A stretch of 64,000 nt of DNA from Variovorax paradoxus (GTDB taxonomy: Bacteria; Pseudomonadota; Gammaproteobacteria; Burkholderiales; Burkholderiaceae_C): positions 11,021 through 75,020 of the forward strand of contig NZ_JAGGNU010000014.1 of assembly GCF_018614915.1 (NCBI RefSeq), in the 5' to 3' direction. The notes under the pieces are model-generated. The model saw only the letters and a program-made list of their open reading frames with translations, did not search any database and was not told the origin of the DNA. The position numbers and the translations under genes were made by a program. Position 1 is the first letter of the stretch, and each line of letters begins with the position of its first letter. This document shows, one piece after another, positions 1 through 8,448 of this stretch.

Positions 1-1552
1 CGCGCTGCTGCATCTCCTGCTGCTGACGCAATGCCTGCGGCTGCATCTGCTGCTGCGCCTGCGCCTCGGCGGCGCGTTGCTGGAGCTCCTGTTGCTGCTG
101 GCGCAGCGGCTGGCCTTGCTGCATCTGCTGAATGCGCTGCGCCTGCTGCAATTGAAGCTGCTGCTGTGCTTGCTGTGCCTGCCGGAATTGCAGCTGTTGC
201 TGCTCTCGCGCCTGGATGGCAGGCGGCGGCAGCGAGGCGGCGGGCCGTCCGACGCCACCGAAGCGGCGCTCGCCGCGCGGCAGAACCGGCACCGCCGTTG
301 CGATCGGCATCTGCGCGAGGCGGTCCTCCGGCACGCGCAGGAAGTCGCGCCGTGCGATCGGCCCGCGCCCGAAGATGTCCATCGGCACCAGCGAGAGCGC
401 GCCGGGCGTGTTGCGGTGCAGGTAGTCGGCACGCGCGAGCTGTTGTTGGTGGGCGATCGTGCGATTGACCTCGTCGATGTAGCGCTGGCTGGCGCGGTAG
501 TGCGGCCGCCACCGCTCGCCCGGCGCGAGCGGGAACCAGCCCACACCGTTGCGGGCGCCGGCGACGTTGCCGCCGCCCACGAAGCCGACCAGTGCCGGCG
601 CGTACACATGCCGCACGTTCGGCCGGCCGGGCACCCAGCCCCAGCGCGGGCCGATGCGTGCCCAGCGGCCGTAGTGGGATGGTGCAAAGCCCCATGGTGC
701 GGCATCGATCCAGGTCCAGCCCCAGGGCGCGACCTCGGCCCATTGGCCGTCGCGATAGGGCGCCCAATCGGCGTCCACGTTGCGCGGATACCAGACGCTG
801 CCGTATTCGGGGACGTTCTGCCAGTCGCCGTAGTTGTCGAGCTGCTGGTAGCCGATCACGTCGCGCGAGACGTAGCGTGCCGAGATCGACTGCTCTTCGA
901 TGCGGTCGCGTTCGGCCACCCAGCGCTCGAAGGCGTCGTTGCCGGCTCGCACCGGGGCGCCGCTCACCGCCGCAAGGTTGCGTCCCGATACCGTGAGCTG
1001 CTGTTGCGCACCGAGCGGCATCGACTCGCCGCCTTCGCCATAGAGGGTGGCGCTGCCGGCGGCGATCGCCACGCGCGTGGTGCCGGCGGCCGGATCGGCC
1101 TCGATACGGTAGTCACCGGGTGCGTCGATCACCACGGCGAGGTTGCCGGTGTCGATCTCGAAACGCTGGCCTGCGAGCTCCTCGCGCACGCGCACTTGCA
1201 GCCTGCCCTGCTGGGCAGTGATGCGGGCGGTGTCGTCGTCGAGCTCGGACATCGCGATGCTGGTCTGCCCGTCGAGCCGCAGCGTGGCGGAGCCCAGGTG
1301 AAGCTCGACACGGGCATTGCGGTCGGTCCAGAGGCGGTCGCCGGTGGTGATCGGCCGGTTCGGCACCACGTCGTACCAGCTGTCGTCGCCGGCCGGCGAG
1401 AAGCTCAGGGTGCCTTGGTGGAAATTGAGGTGGGCCACGCGGCCCGGCGGGTCCTGCTGGGCCAGGGCCGCGAACCCGGTGAAGAGCAGCGCCAGACCCA
1501 GCAGCCATCCGGCCGCGCGGCGGCCGGATGTCGAAATGATGCGGTGTTTCAT
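1..1552 (-). CDS. FecR/DUF6600-type secreted protein, C-terminus off the window
   Basis: The start is an ATG at 1552-1550 with AGGAAGG about 8 nt upstream. The frame stays open to the window edge, giving about 517 visible residues. A signal peptide (MKHRIIS, then a hydrophobic stretch ending ALAQQ) is followed by a FecR-like beta region around residues 35-160, which contains GDRLWTDRNARVELHLG and LRLDGQTSIAMSELD. A Trp/Tyr-rich DUF6600 region follows (YGDWQNVPEYGSVWYP, WGWTWIDAAPWGFAPSHYGRW). The visible C-terminus, about 1-240 on the DNA, is a long Gln-rich tail. This architecture is known as an uncharacterised periplasmic or envelope protein; no enzyme activity can be assigned. The end of the gene lies outside the window. 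Confidence 0.85.
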   Translation of the reverse strand, partial: MKHRIISTSGRRAAGWLLGLALLFTGFAALAQQDPPGRVAHLNFHQGTLSFSPAGDDSWYDVVPNRPITTGDRLWTDRNARVELHLGSATLRLDGQTSIAMSELDDDTARITAQQGRLQVRVREELAGQRFEIDTGNLAVVIDAPGDYRIEADPAAGTTRVAIAAGSATLYGEGGESMPLGAQQQLTVSGRNLAAVSGAPVRAGNDAFERWVAERDRIEEQSISARYVSRDVIGYQQLDNYGDWQNVPEYGSVWYPRNVDADWAPYRDGQWAEVAPWGWTWIDAAPWGFAPSHYGRWARIGPRWGWVPGRPNVRHVYAPALVGFVGGGNVAGARNGVGWFPLAPGERWRPHYRASQRYIDEVNRTIAHQQQLARADYLHRNTPGALSLVPMDIFGRGPIARRDFLRVPEDRLAQMPIATAVPVLPRGERRFGGVGRPAASLPPPAIQAREQQQLQFRQAQQAQQQLQLQQAQRIQQMQQGQPLRQQQQELQQRAAEAQAQQQMQPQALRQQQEMQQR

Positions 1553-1678
1553 GGCTCGATCCTTCCTGACATCCCTCATTAACGCGCGAGCCGGGCGGAC
1601 GCTGGCATCCGCTTTGCAAAGCTTTGGAAATATCGCGCCCCGGGCGCAACCTGATGTAAACGAGAGCTGGGCGCCAGG

Positions 1679-2626
1679 CTATCGGGTCTGCGGATTCGAG
1701 AGAAAAAAGCGCAGCATTTCGGCGCTCGCATCCGGCCCGGCGGGGTCGGTGAACGAACCCTCGGCGCTGCCGCCGGCCCAGGCATGGCCGGCGCCGTGCA
1801 CGAGCCAATGCTCGACGGCGATGCGGCCATGGGCATTGGCATAGGTGCGGCGGGCATAGGCGCGGCCCTGCCTCGATCGGCCCAGCGTCTCATGCACTTG
1901 CGGCCTGCTGTCGGCGGGCCCGGCGGCGAGCGCGGCCTTCGCCACTTCTTCGCCATTGCGCGGATGGACCGTCTCGTCGGCATCGCCGTGGAAAACAATG
2001 GTCGGCCGCACCGAATCCGCGTTCGCGCCGGCCGCGCCGTTCTTCATGGCGGCCAGCGCCGACATCAGGTCCTTCGCCGCGCCGATCGGCAGGCCCGAGT
2101 GCACGCCGACCGCGGCGAAGAGCTCGGGATGGGTGCGCCCGAGAATGCCGGCCATCGCGCCGCCGGCCGAGAGGCCCGCCACGTAGATGCGCGCCGGATC
2201 GGCCGCCTGCTCGGCCATCACCGATCGCGTGAGCGCGGCCAGCAGGGCCGGCTCGCCGTGCTCGCGCTGCTGGTGCTGCGGCAGGAACCAGTTCCAACAT
2301 TTCGCCGCGTTGTGCTGCTTCGTCTGCGTCGCGTAGAGCACCAGGAAACCGTGCTCGTCGGCGAGCCGGTTCATCCGCGTGCCCGCCGCGAAGTCCTCCG
2401 GATCCTGCGCGCAGCCATGGAGCATCAGCAGCAGCGGACGCCGCCGGCCGGTGTTCCGGGCCGGCACGAAGAGCTTGTAGGCGATGCTGCGATGCTGGTG
2501 CGTGAAGCTGCCGTCCTGCCATTGGCCCGGGGCGGGCTCGGCGGCGGGCGGCAGCAGGCCGATGCGCCGCAGGGCATGCGGGACGGCGCGCGTCCAGCGC
2601 GCCAGGCGTTCGAGCAGAGGATTCAT
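1679..2626 (-). CDS. PHB depolymerase family esterase (LpqC-type alpha/beta hydrolase)
   Basis: 315 residues. The start ATG at 2626 gives the usual family N-terminus (MNPLLERLARW). The alpha/beta-hydrolase signatures are LMLHGCAQDPEDFA (oxyanion HG at 70-71), the nucleophile elbow GLSAGG with Ser153, FHGDADETVHP (acid near Asp217) and GAGHAW with His281. This is the COG3509 pattern of PHB depolymerase-like and feruloyl-type esterases. No clear signal peptide is visible, so an intracellular role in PHA or ester hydrolysis is plausible. The true substrate cannot be read from sequence. It lies downstream of dctM on the same strand with a gap of about 50 bp. Confidence 0.88.
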   Translation of the reverse strand: MNPLLERLARWTRAVPHALRRIGLLPPAAEPAPGQWQDGSFTHQHRSIAYKLFVPARNTGRRRPLLLMLHGCAQDPEDFAAGTRMNRLADEHGFLVLYATQTKQHNAAKCWNWFLPQHQQREHGEPALLAALTRSVMAEQAADPARIYVAGLSAGGAMAGILGRTHPELFAAVGVHSGLPIGAAKDLMSALAAMKNGAAGANADSVRPTIVFHGDADETVHPRNGEEVAKAALAAGPADSRPQVHETLGRSRQGRAYARRTYANAHGRIAVEHWLVHGAGHAWAGGSAEGSFTDPAGPDASAEMLRFFLSNPQTR

Positions 2627-2679
2627 GGCAGGGCAGTCGGCAGAGGAGCGGCCCATTGTCGGCCGCACCTGCTGTGCGC

Positions 2680-4629
2680 CTACTTGTACAACAGCTGCGG
2701 CAGCCAGAGCCCGATCTGCGGCCAGATGTAGAGCAGCAGGATGGCGAGCACCTGGATGCCCATGAAGGGCAGCATGCCGAGGAAGATCTGGTTCAGCGTC
2801 ACGTGCGGCGGGCTCACGCCCTTCAGGTAGAAGGCCGCCATCGCGACCGGCGGCGACAGGAAGGCCGTCTGCAGGTTCAGCGCCACCAGGAGGCCGAAGA
2901 ACAGCGGATCGACGCCGAAGTCGTCCAGGAGCGGGATGAAGATCGGCATGAAGATCACGATGATCTCGGTCCACTCCAGCGGCCAGCCCAGGATGAAGAT
3001 GATGACCTGGCTCAGCACCAGGAACTGGATCTTCGTGAGGTTCATGCTCAAGACCCATTCCTCCACCAGCGCCTGCCCGCCGAGCAGCGCGAAGGCGGCC
3101 GAGAAGATGGCCGAGCCGACGAACAGCCAGCACACCATGGCCGAGGTTTTGGCGGTCAGGAAGACCGACTCCTTCAGCACGCTCATCGTGAGCCGGCGAT
3201 AGGCGGCCGCAAGCAGGAAGCCGCCCAGCGCCCCCATGGCCGCCGCCTCCGTCGGCGTCGCGAGACCGAGCACGATGGAGCCGAGCACGGACAGGATCAG
3301 CAACATCAGCGGGAAGAAGGATGCCAGCAGCATCTTGAAGATCTCGAGCCGCGCGAAGCTCAGGAAGAGGTAGAACAGCGCGACCATTGCGCCAACCACC
3401 GCGAAGCAGACCCACCACCAGGTCGGCGCGGCGCGGATCGTCGCTGCGTCGGCGGCGGCTGGGGCGCTGCCCGGCTCGGCCGCAGCGGCCGGGGCCGGCG
3501 GTGCGGTGGCGGCGCCCGGCGGCTCCTGCACGCTGCCGGAAGCGGGCGGCTCGGCCAAGCCGCCTTCGCTCGGCGGCTCCTGCACGCCGCCGCTGTCGGA
3601 CGGGGGCTCCTCCAGTCCGCCGGCCTTCTCGTCCGCCGCGCCGCGCGCGCTGCCGATCTCCTGGATGTCATAGCGCGCCTCGGGGGCCACCGTGGTCACG
3701 GCGCGGTAGCTGGTGAGCGCCAGCACCGCGAAGATCACGCCCGGCAGGACAACGATGCCCAATTGCCGCAGCAGATGGCCGACGGGAACATCGGCATTGC
3801 GCCCGCCCTTGAGCGCCGTGACCAGCCGCCCGAGCGCATGCGCGCCGGGATCGGTGGTGAGCCGCTGGGTGAACGGCGGCAGCGGCACGGCCCGGTCGGC
3901 CGCCGACAGCGGCGGCGCCCATGCCGGCTTGAGCTTGGCGACGATGATCACGTACAGGATGTACAGCGAGGCCAGCATCACGCCGGGAAAGAAGGCGCCC
4001 GCATAAAGCTGCACCACCGACACGCCGGCGGTCGCGCCGTAGACGATCAGGAGCACCGAGGGCGGGATCAGGATGCCGAGGCAGCCGCCGGCCGTGATCG
4101 AACCAGCGGCGAGCGGAATGCTGTAGCCGGCGCGCAGCATCGCGGGCAGCGCCAGGAGGCCCATCAGCGTGACCACCGCGCCGACGATGCCGGTGGCGGT
4201 CGCGAAGATCGTGCAGGTGACCAGCGTGGCGACGGCCAGGGCCCCAGGCAGGCGCGCGAGCGCCAGGTGCAGGCTCTTGAACAAGGTCTCGATCAGGTTC
4301 GCGCGTTCGACCAGGTAGCCCATGAAGACGAACAGGGGCACGGCGATCAGCACGTCGTTCGCCATCGTCTTGTAGGCCGCCTGCACCATCAGGTCGAGCG
4401 TGTGGGTGGTGTTCCGCTCGTAGGCGAACCAGGTGAAGATCATCCCCATGCCCATCAGCGTGAAGGCGGTGGGAAAGCCCAGCATGATCGCGACGACCAC
4501 CAGCGACAGCATCAGCAGGCCCAGGTGCCCGTTGGTGATGGTTTCCACGCGCAGCAGCATGATCGCCGCGGCGCCGACGATCAGGACCATGAAGGAGAGG
4601 CCGAACCAGAGTTCCTTGCGGATCTTCAT
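2680..4629 (-). CDS. dctM: TRAP transporter large permease DctM with long internal linker
   Basis: 649 residues, well above the roughly 430 usual for DctM. The start ATG at 4629 overlaps the dctQ stop (ATGA), so translation is probably coupled. Multiple membrane segments and conserved DctM stretches are visible: GGCLGILIPPSVLLIVYGATAG cut by an insertion, then ATPTEAAAMGALGG and ALNLQTAFLSPPVAMAAFYLKG. It is the ion-coupled translocation subunit for an organic acid delivered by DctP. Residues 310-430 are an extra segment. They include a Pro/Ala/Glu-rich linker with repeated EPPS-type units (339-372) and one or two additional membrane helices. Long DctM proteins exist in Burkholderiales, but the linker repeats stand out. 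Confidence 0.93.
   Translation of the reverse strand: MKIRKELWFGLSFMVLIVGAAAIMLLRVETITNGHLGLLMLSLVVVAIMLGFPTAFTLMGMGMIFTWFAYERNTTHTLDLMVQAAYKTMANDVLIAVPLFVFMGYLVERANLIETLFKSLHLALARLPGALAVATLVTCTIFATATGIVGAVVTLMGLLALPAMLRAGYSIPLAAGSITAGGCLGILIPPSVLLIVYGATAGVSVVQLYAGAFFPGVMLASLYILYVIIVAKLKPAWAPPLSAADRAVPLPPFTQRLTTDPGAHALGRLVTALKGGRNADVPVGHLLRQLGIVVLPGVIFAVLALTSYRAVTTVAPEARYDIQEIGSARGAADEKAGGLEEPPSDSGGVQEPPSEGGLAEPPASGSVQEPPGAATAPPAPAAAAEPGSAPAAADAATIRAAPTWWWVCFAVVGAMVALFYLFLSFARLEIFKMLLASFFPLMLLILSVLGSIVLGLATPTEAAAMGALGGFLLAAAYRRLTMSVLKESVFLTAKTSAMVCWLFVGSAIFSAAFALLGGQALVEEWVLSMNLTKIQFLVLSQVIIFILGWPLEWTEIIVIFMPIFIPLLDDFGVDPLFFGLLVALNLQTAFLSPPVAMAAFYLKGVSPPHVTLNQIFLGMLPFMGIQVLAILLLYIWPQIGLWLPQLLYK
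3514..3615 (-). repeat. EPP-repeat linker within dctM
   Basis: This stretch codes for four imperfect copies of a short Glu-Pro-Pro unit (LEEPPSDSGG, VQEPPSEGG, LAEPPASGS, VQEPPGAA) at residues 339-372 of DctM. A Pro/Ala-rich tail follows up to about residue 400. It lies between membrane helices and should form an exposed loop. The DNA copies are similar but not identical, so this is a diverged tandem repeat. Confidence 0.75.
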
Positions 4630-5246
4630 TTCGTCGCCTCCTTCGCGACGACCACGGCGTCCAGCGCCTGGATGTCCTTGTCGTCGACGTGCACCATCTC
4701 CTTGAGCTTCTCGACGTCGACCTCCTCCACGTCTTGCTCGCGCGACGGCCAGGCGCCGTGCTGGAGGCACTGCACGCAGCGCACGATCTCGACCAGGCCC
4801 TGCAGCAGCAGCGTGATGCCGGCCAGCGGGATCACGTACTTGAAGGGATAGAGCGGCAGCGGGTCGGCCGAGAAGGTCTGTTCACGAATGGCCAGCGACT
4901 CGCCCGCGTAGATCCAGCCGGCCCAGGTCAGCGCGACGATGCCGGGCAGGAAAAAGAGGATGTAGAGCGCCAGGTCGAAGGCGGCCTGCGTGCGCGGCCG
5001 GAAGAAGCCGTAGAGCACGTCGCCGCGCACATGGCCGTTCTTGCTCAGCGTGTAGGCGCCCGCGGTCATGAACAGCGTGCCGTACAGCATGATCTGCAGG
5101 TCGAGCACCCAGGCATGGGGCTGGTTGAGCACGTAGCGGGAGAACACCTCCCAGCTGATGAGAATGGTGAGCAGCACCGCGCACCAGGCGAAGGTCTTGC
5201 CGACCAGGGTCGAGAAGCGGTCGACCGCCAACAGAAAAGATTGCAT
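4626..5246 (-). CDS. dctQ: TRAP transporter small permease DctQ
   Basis: 206 residues with four hydrophobic segments (about 20-40, 50-68, 88-110 and 135-158) and the DctQ signatures SWEVFSRYVLNQPHAW and KNGHVRGDVLYGFF. It is the small membrane subunit that pairs with DctM. It has an acidic, charged C-terminal tail (REQDVEEVDVEKLKEMVHVDDKD). Its ATG at 5246 lies 75 bp downstream of dctP, and its TGA overlaps the dctM start. The order dctP-dctQ-dctM is typical of TRAP operons. Confidence 0.93.
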   Translation of the reverse strand: MQSFLLAVDRFSTLVGKTFAWCAVLLTILISWEVFSRYVLNQPHAWVLDLQIMLYGTLFMTAGAYTLSKNGHVRGDVLYGFFRPRTQAAFDLALYILFFLPGIVALTWAGWIYAGESLAIREQTFSADPLPLYPFKYVIPLAGITLLLQGLVEIVRCVQCLQHGAWPSREQDVEEVDVEKLKEMVHVDDKDIQALDAVVVAKEATK

Positions 5247-5272
5247 AACGGATCCTGGCCTCGGGCGGCCGC

Positions 5273-5304
5273 AAAAAGAAGGAGGGGCACCTCAGGTGCC
5301 CCTC
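5273..5304 (-). terminator. Intrinsic terminator/attenuator hairpin between dctP and dctQ
   Basis: Perfect 10-bp arms GAGGGGCACC (5282-5291) and GGTGCCCCTC (5295-5304) enclose a 3-nt loop. Read on the minus strand, a T-rich stretch (CCTTCTTTTTG) follows. It sits in the only gap of the TRAP operon. A partial terminator here would give more binding protein than permease, which is the usual stoichiometry. Confidence 0.75.
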
Positions 5305-5321
5305 GCCGCAACGTCCGGGAA

Positions 5322-6437
5322 TCAGGACTTCTTGGCCTGGCGTCCGAAGTAATGGTTGTAGGCCATCTTGAAGTCGACCGTGTAATCGTTGTACCACTGG
5401 CCGGCCCGCTCCGCGAAGGCCTTCTGGGAATCGAGCACCTTCTTGAACATCGGGTTCTCGGTCGCTTTCTTGGCCACCGTCTTGTCCCACGATGCGAGTT
5501 GCGCGCGCAGGATCGCGTCGGGCGTCTTGTAGAACTTGACGCCCGCCTTTTTCAGTTCGATGTAGTCCTGCGAATTGCGCTCGATCGCCTTCCAGCTCAT
5601 GTCGGCGCTGGCCGCCTGCACGCCGTATTCGATGATCGCCTTGAGCTCGGCCGGCAGCGCGTTGAGCTTGCCCTTGTTGAACAGGATCTCGAACTGCTCG
5701 CCCGACTGGTGGAAGCTCTGCAGCATGCAGTTCTTGGCGACGTCGGGGAAGCCGAGCACTCGGTCGCTCGACGCGTTGTTGAACTCGGCCGCATCGATCA
5801 GCCCGCGGTCCAGCGCGGGCACGATCTCGCCGCCCGGCAGCGGATTGACCGCGGTCCCCATGTCGGTGAAGACGTCGACCGCCAGGCCGACGGTGCGGAA
5901 TTTGAGGCCCTTCATGTCCTCGACCTTCGCGACCGGCTTCTTGAACCAGCCCAGCGGCTGCGTCGGCATCGGGCCGTAAAGATAGGACGCGACATCGAGG
6001 TTGAGGCCCTTGTAGATCTCGTCGAGCAGCGCCTTGCCGCCGCCGTAGTTGTGCCAGGCCAGCACCGTGTTGGCGTCCATGCCGTAGCCGGGGCCCGAAC
6101 CCCAGAGCGCGAGCGCCGAGTTCTTGCCATACCAGTAGGCGACCACGCCGTGGCCGCCGTCGAGCGTGCCCTTGGCCACGGCATCCAGCAGCTGGAAGGC
6201 CGGCACCACGGAACCGGCGGGCAGCACCTCGATCTTGAGCCGGCCGCCCGCCATGTCATTGACCTTCTTGGCGAAATCCTGTGCGTATTCGTGGAAGATG
6301 TCCTTTGAGGGCCAGGTGCTCTGGAAGCGGAACGACGTGGTCTGCGCCATGCTAACCATGGGCGCGGACATGGCGCCGGCCGCCACGGCTGCGCCCTGGA
6401 GCAGGCTGCGGCGGCGGTTCGGTTTGTTCTCGGTCAT
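5322..6437 (-). CDS. dctP: TRAP transporter substrate-binding protein DctP
   Basis: 371 residues. The start ATG at 6437 has GGAG about 9 nt upstream. The N-terminus has a Tat-type signal (NRRRSLLQGAAVAAG with cleavage near SMAQ). The conserved DctP core includes GLKFRTVGLAVDVF, where the Arg normally binds the substrate carboxylate, and LPGGEIVPALDRGLIDAAEFN. The LPGGEI...DRG.IDA pattern resembles the TakP branch, which binds 2-oxo acids. An alpha-keto or similar carboxylate substrate is therefore an inference, not proven. It is the first gene of the dctPQM operon. Confidence 0.92.
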   Translation of the reverse strand: MTENKPNRRRSLLQGAAVAAGAMSAPMVSMAQTTSFRFQSTWPSKDIFHEYAQDFAKKVNDMAGGRLKIEVLPAGSVVPAFQLLDAVAKGTLDGGHGVVAYWYGKNSALALWGSGPGYGMDANTVLAWHNYGGGKALLDEIYKGLNLDVASYLYGPMPTQPLGWFKKPVAKVEDMKGLKFRTVGLAVDVFTDMGTAVNPLPGGEIVPALDRGLIDAAEFNNASSDRVLGFPDVAKNCMLQSFHQSGEQFEILFNKGKLNALPAELKAIIEYGVQAASADMSWKAIERNSQDYIELKKAGVKFYKTPDAILRAQLASWDKTVAKKATENPMFKKVLDSQKAFAERAGQWYNDYTVDFKMAYNHYFGRQAKKS

Positions 6438-6514
6438 TGCGTGTATCTCCGTTGATGTGCCTGGAAAACTCCAGACTGCCATCTTTGACAGCCGAACAAT
6501 CGCGACAAAGAGGG

Positions 6515-6555
6515 TTTTCACGAACTGGTGAAAAATCATGGGTCCGCAAGCGGAC
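6515..6555. promoter_or_regulatory. Two adjacent palindromes in the dctP/rhodanese divergent spacer
   Basis: The first palindrome has 7-bp arms TTTTCAC (6515-6521) and GTGAAAA (6528-6534) around GAACTG. The second is GTCCGC-AA-GCGGAC at 6542-6555. Both lie in the 181-bp spacer between divergently transcribed genes, about 80-120 bp upstream of dctP. The first has the form of a regulator operator for the TRAP operon. No regulator gene is adjacent, so the binding protein is unknown. Confidence 0.45.
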
Positions 6556-6618
6556 TTCCGACCCAAAGACCGCCCGCCCCTAGGCAGTAACCCTAGCGAA
6601 CAGAAGGATGACAGTGCC

Positions 6619-7083
6619 ATGACCCGACAGGATCCGACCCCTCTCAGTGCAGGCAGCGCACCCGCCGGTGAACGAGCGGGCGTCCGGCCGGCCGAAGGCT
6701 ATGCCGGCGACGTGACGCCCGAGCAGGCCGCGGCCTGGATGGCCAGCGGCGAGGCGGTGCTGGTCGACGTGCGCAGCGATGCCGAGCGCGAATGGGTGGG
6801 CTACGTGCCCGGCGGGGTCGGGCTGGCATGGAAGCAGTGGCCGGGCATGGCGCTCAACGCCGGCTTCGACGAGGGGCTGAAGGCCGCCGTGCCGGCGGGA
6901 AAGAAGGCGGTGCTGCTGTGCCGCAGCGGCGTGCGCTCGATCTCGGCCGCACGCCGCGCCACGGAACTGGGCCTCGAGGCCTACAACATCCTCGAAGGCT
7001 TCGAAGGCGACGCCGATGTGGAGGGCCACCGCGGCCGCAAAGGCGGCTGGCGCCTGCGCGGCCTGCCCTGGAAGCAGAACTGA
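6619..7083 (+). CDS. Rhodanese-like domain protein (sulfurtransferase)
   Basis: 154 residues from ATG 6619, with AGAAGG about 11 nt upstream. An N-terminal tail of about 25 residues is followed by a single rhodanese domain. Features are VLVDVRSDAEREWVGYVPG and the active-site loop CRSGVRS with Cys101, typical of thiosulfate or persulfide sulfurtransferases. Longer in-frame starts upstream are possible, but they would run into the divergent regulatory region. The C-terminal RGRKGGWRLRGLPWKQN is basic and conserved in this subfamily. The precise sulfur donor and acceptor are unknown. Confidence 0.88.
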   Translation: MTRQDPTPLSAGSAPAGERAGVRPAEGYAGDVTPEQAAAWMASGEAVLVDVRSDAEREWVGYVPGGVGLAWKQWPGMALNAGFDEGLKAAVPAGKKAVLLCRSGVRSISAARRATELGLEAYNILEGFEGDADVEGHRGRKGGWRLRGLPWKQN

Positions 7084-7087
7084 CCGC

Positions 7088-7552
7088 TTACTTGGCCGGG
7101 GGGATGCGGAGTTTCTGGCCGGGGTAGATCTTGTCGGGGTGGCTCAGCATCGGCTTGTTCGCTTCGAAGATCGCGTTGTACTTGTTGGCATCGCCGTAGT
7201 ACTTCTTCGAGATGGCCGACAGCGTGTCGCCCTTGACCACGTCGTGGTACTGCGCCGGCGGGGCCGCGGGCGCCACCAGCTTGTTGTCGACCGAGGTGAC
7301 GTTGGCCACGTTGCCCGCGGCAAGCCCGGCTTTTTCGCTGGCCTCCTGCGAGGGCGCACTGCCTGCGAGCGTGACCACGCCGGAGGCGGCGACGTAGCTT
7401 ACTTCCAGCCCGGTCAGGCCCAGGTTTTGGGTCTCGATATAGGTCTTGATGGCGGCGGCTGCCTTCTGGTTGGCATCCGGTTCGGCCGCCTGGGCCGAGG
7501 AGCCGCCGAACAATTTCTCTCCCGCCTCTTTGATGAAACTCAGCAAACCCAT
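7088..7552 (-). CDS. lysM: BON and LysM domain protein (YgaU/Kbp-like)
   Basis: 154 residues. An N-terminal amphipathic segment (MGLLSFIKEAGEKLFGG) precedes a BON domain (about 28-92) and a C-terminal LysM domain (about 104-152: YHDVVKGDTLSAISKKYYG and IYPGQKLRIPP). The whole layout matches E. coli YgaU/Kbp, a potassium-binding protein, and proteins annotated as peptidoglycan-binding LysM. No signal peptide is obvious, as in Kbp. The gene converges with the rhodanese gene, leaving 4 bp between stops, and diverges from coaX. Confidence 0.9.
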   Translation of the reverse strand: MGLLSFIKEAGEKLFGGSSAQAAEPDANQKAAAAIKTYIETQNLGLTGLEVSYVAASGVVTLAGSAPSQEASEKAGLAAGNVANVTSVDNKLVAPAAPPAQYHDVVKGDTLSAISKKYYGDANKYNAIFEANKPMLSHPDKIYPGQKLRIPPAK

Positions 7553-7584
7553 GGTGTTCTCCTTCGCCTGGTTGATGGAGTGGC

Positions 7585-7604
7585 CACTTTAGCGTCGGAA
7601 AGTG
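7585..7604. promoter_or_regulatory. Small inverted repeat in the lysM/coaX spacer
   Basis: Arms CACTTT (7585-7590) and AAAGTG (7599-7604) lie in the divergent spacer, next to the palindrome AGTGGCCACT. It could be an operator, or chance in GC-rich DNA. Confidence 0.25.
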
Positions 7605-7671
7605 ACCGCCCGGCGTAGGCTGCCGCCGCAAGTGCAAGCGCCCGTAAGAACAACTCGCAATAATGCCGCGC

Positions 7672-8445
7672 ATGGCATTCCTCGCGATCGACATCGGCAA
7701 CACGCGCCTCAAGTGGTCTCTCTACGACACGGCGCGGCCGGGCGCATCGCTGCTCGCGCATGGTGCCGAGTTCCTCGACCACATCGAGCGCCTCGCCGAC
7801 GGACCCTGGGCCGACCTGCCCGCGCCGTCCTCGATGCTCGGCTGTGCAGTGGCCGGCGACGCGGTGCGCCGCCGGGCCGAGGAGCAGGTGGTGGAGCGCT
7901 TCGACTGCTCGCCGCGCTGGGTGGTGTCGAGCGCCGCCGAAGCCGGCATCGTGAACGGCTACGACCATCCGACGCGCCTGGGCGCCGATCGCTGGGTCGC
8001 GATGATCGGCGCGCGCCATCGCATGCTGTCGCAGGGGCCGGTGCGACCGATGGTGGTGGTGATGATCGGCACCGCCGTGACGGTCGAGGGGGTGGACGCC
8101 AACGGCAAGTTCCTGGGCGGCCTGATCCTGCCGGGCCACGGCATCATGCTGCGCGCACTCGAATCGGGCACCGCGGGCCTGCACGTGCCGACCGGTGAAG
8201 TGCGCGAGTTCCCCACCAACACCAGCGATGCACTGACCAGCGGCGGCACCTACGCGATCGCGGGCGCGGTCGAGCGCATGGTGCAGCACGTGCGCGCGCA
8301 CTGCGGCGTGGAGCCGGCCTGCTACATGACGGGCGGGGCAGCCTGGAAGATGGCGCCGAGCATGAACGGCGACTTCGAGCTCGTGGACGGGCTGATCATG
8401 GACGGGCTGCTGGTGATTGCGCAGGAGCGCATGCTGGTCTCCTAG
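7672..8445 (+). CDS. coaX: Type III pantothenate kinase
   Basis: 257 residues from the ATG at 7672. Another ATG lies 9 nt upstream, but the family starts directly at [15 protein letters not shown]. It catalyses the ATP-dependent phosphorylation of pantothenate, the first step of coenzyme A synthesis, in the cytoplasm. The ASKHA-type motifs visible are DIGNTRLKW (phosphate 1), [23 protein letters not shown] and GGLILPG. The length is normal. Confidence 0.95.
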   Translation: MAFLAIDIGNTRLKWSLYDTARPGASLLAHGAEFLDHIERLADGPWADLPAPSSMLGCAVAGDAVRRRAEEQVVERFDCSPRWVVSSAAEAGIVNGYDHPTRLGADRWVAMIGARHRMLSQGPVRPMVVVMIGTAVTVEGVDANGKFLGGLILPGHGIMLRALESGTAGLHVPTGEVREFPTNTSDALTSGGTYAIAGAVERMVQHVRAHCGVEPACYMTGGAAWKMAPSMNGDFELVDGLIMDGLLVIAQERMLVS

Positions 8446-8448
8446 TCT

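Noticed and set aside
1..240. CTG/CAG-rich stretch considered as a trinucleotide repeat expansion
   Set aside because: It codes in frame for the Gln-rich tail of the first protein and is irregular, so it is coding bias rather than a simple repeat.
77..1582. Long plus-strand frame of about 500 codons opposite the first gene
   Set aside because: The minus strand codes for a clear FecR/DUF6600 protein with signal peptide and ribosome site. The plus frame lacks any motif and is an antisense shadow of high-GC coding DNA.
2656..4851. Plus-strand frame of 731 codons opposite dctM
   Set aside because: Its protein is very rich in His, Gln, Asp and Arg with no hydrophobic or catalytic pattern; dctM on the minus strand is certain.
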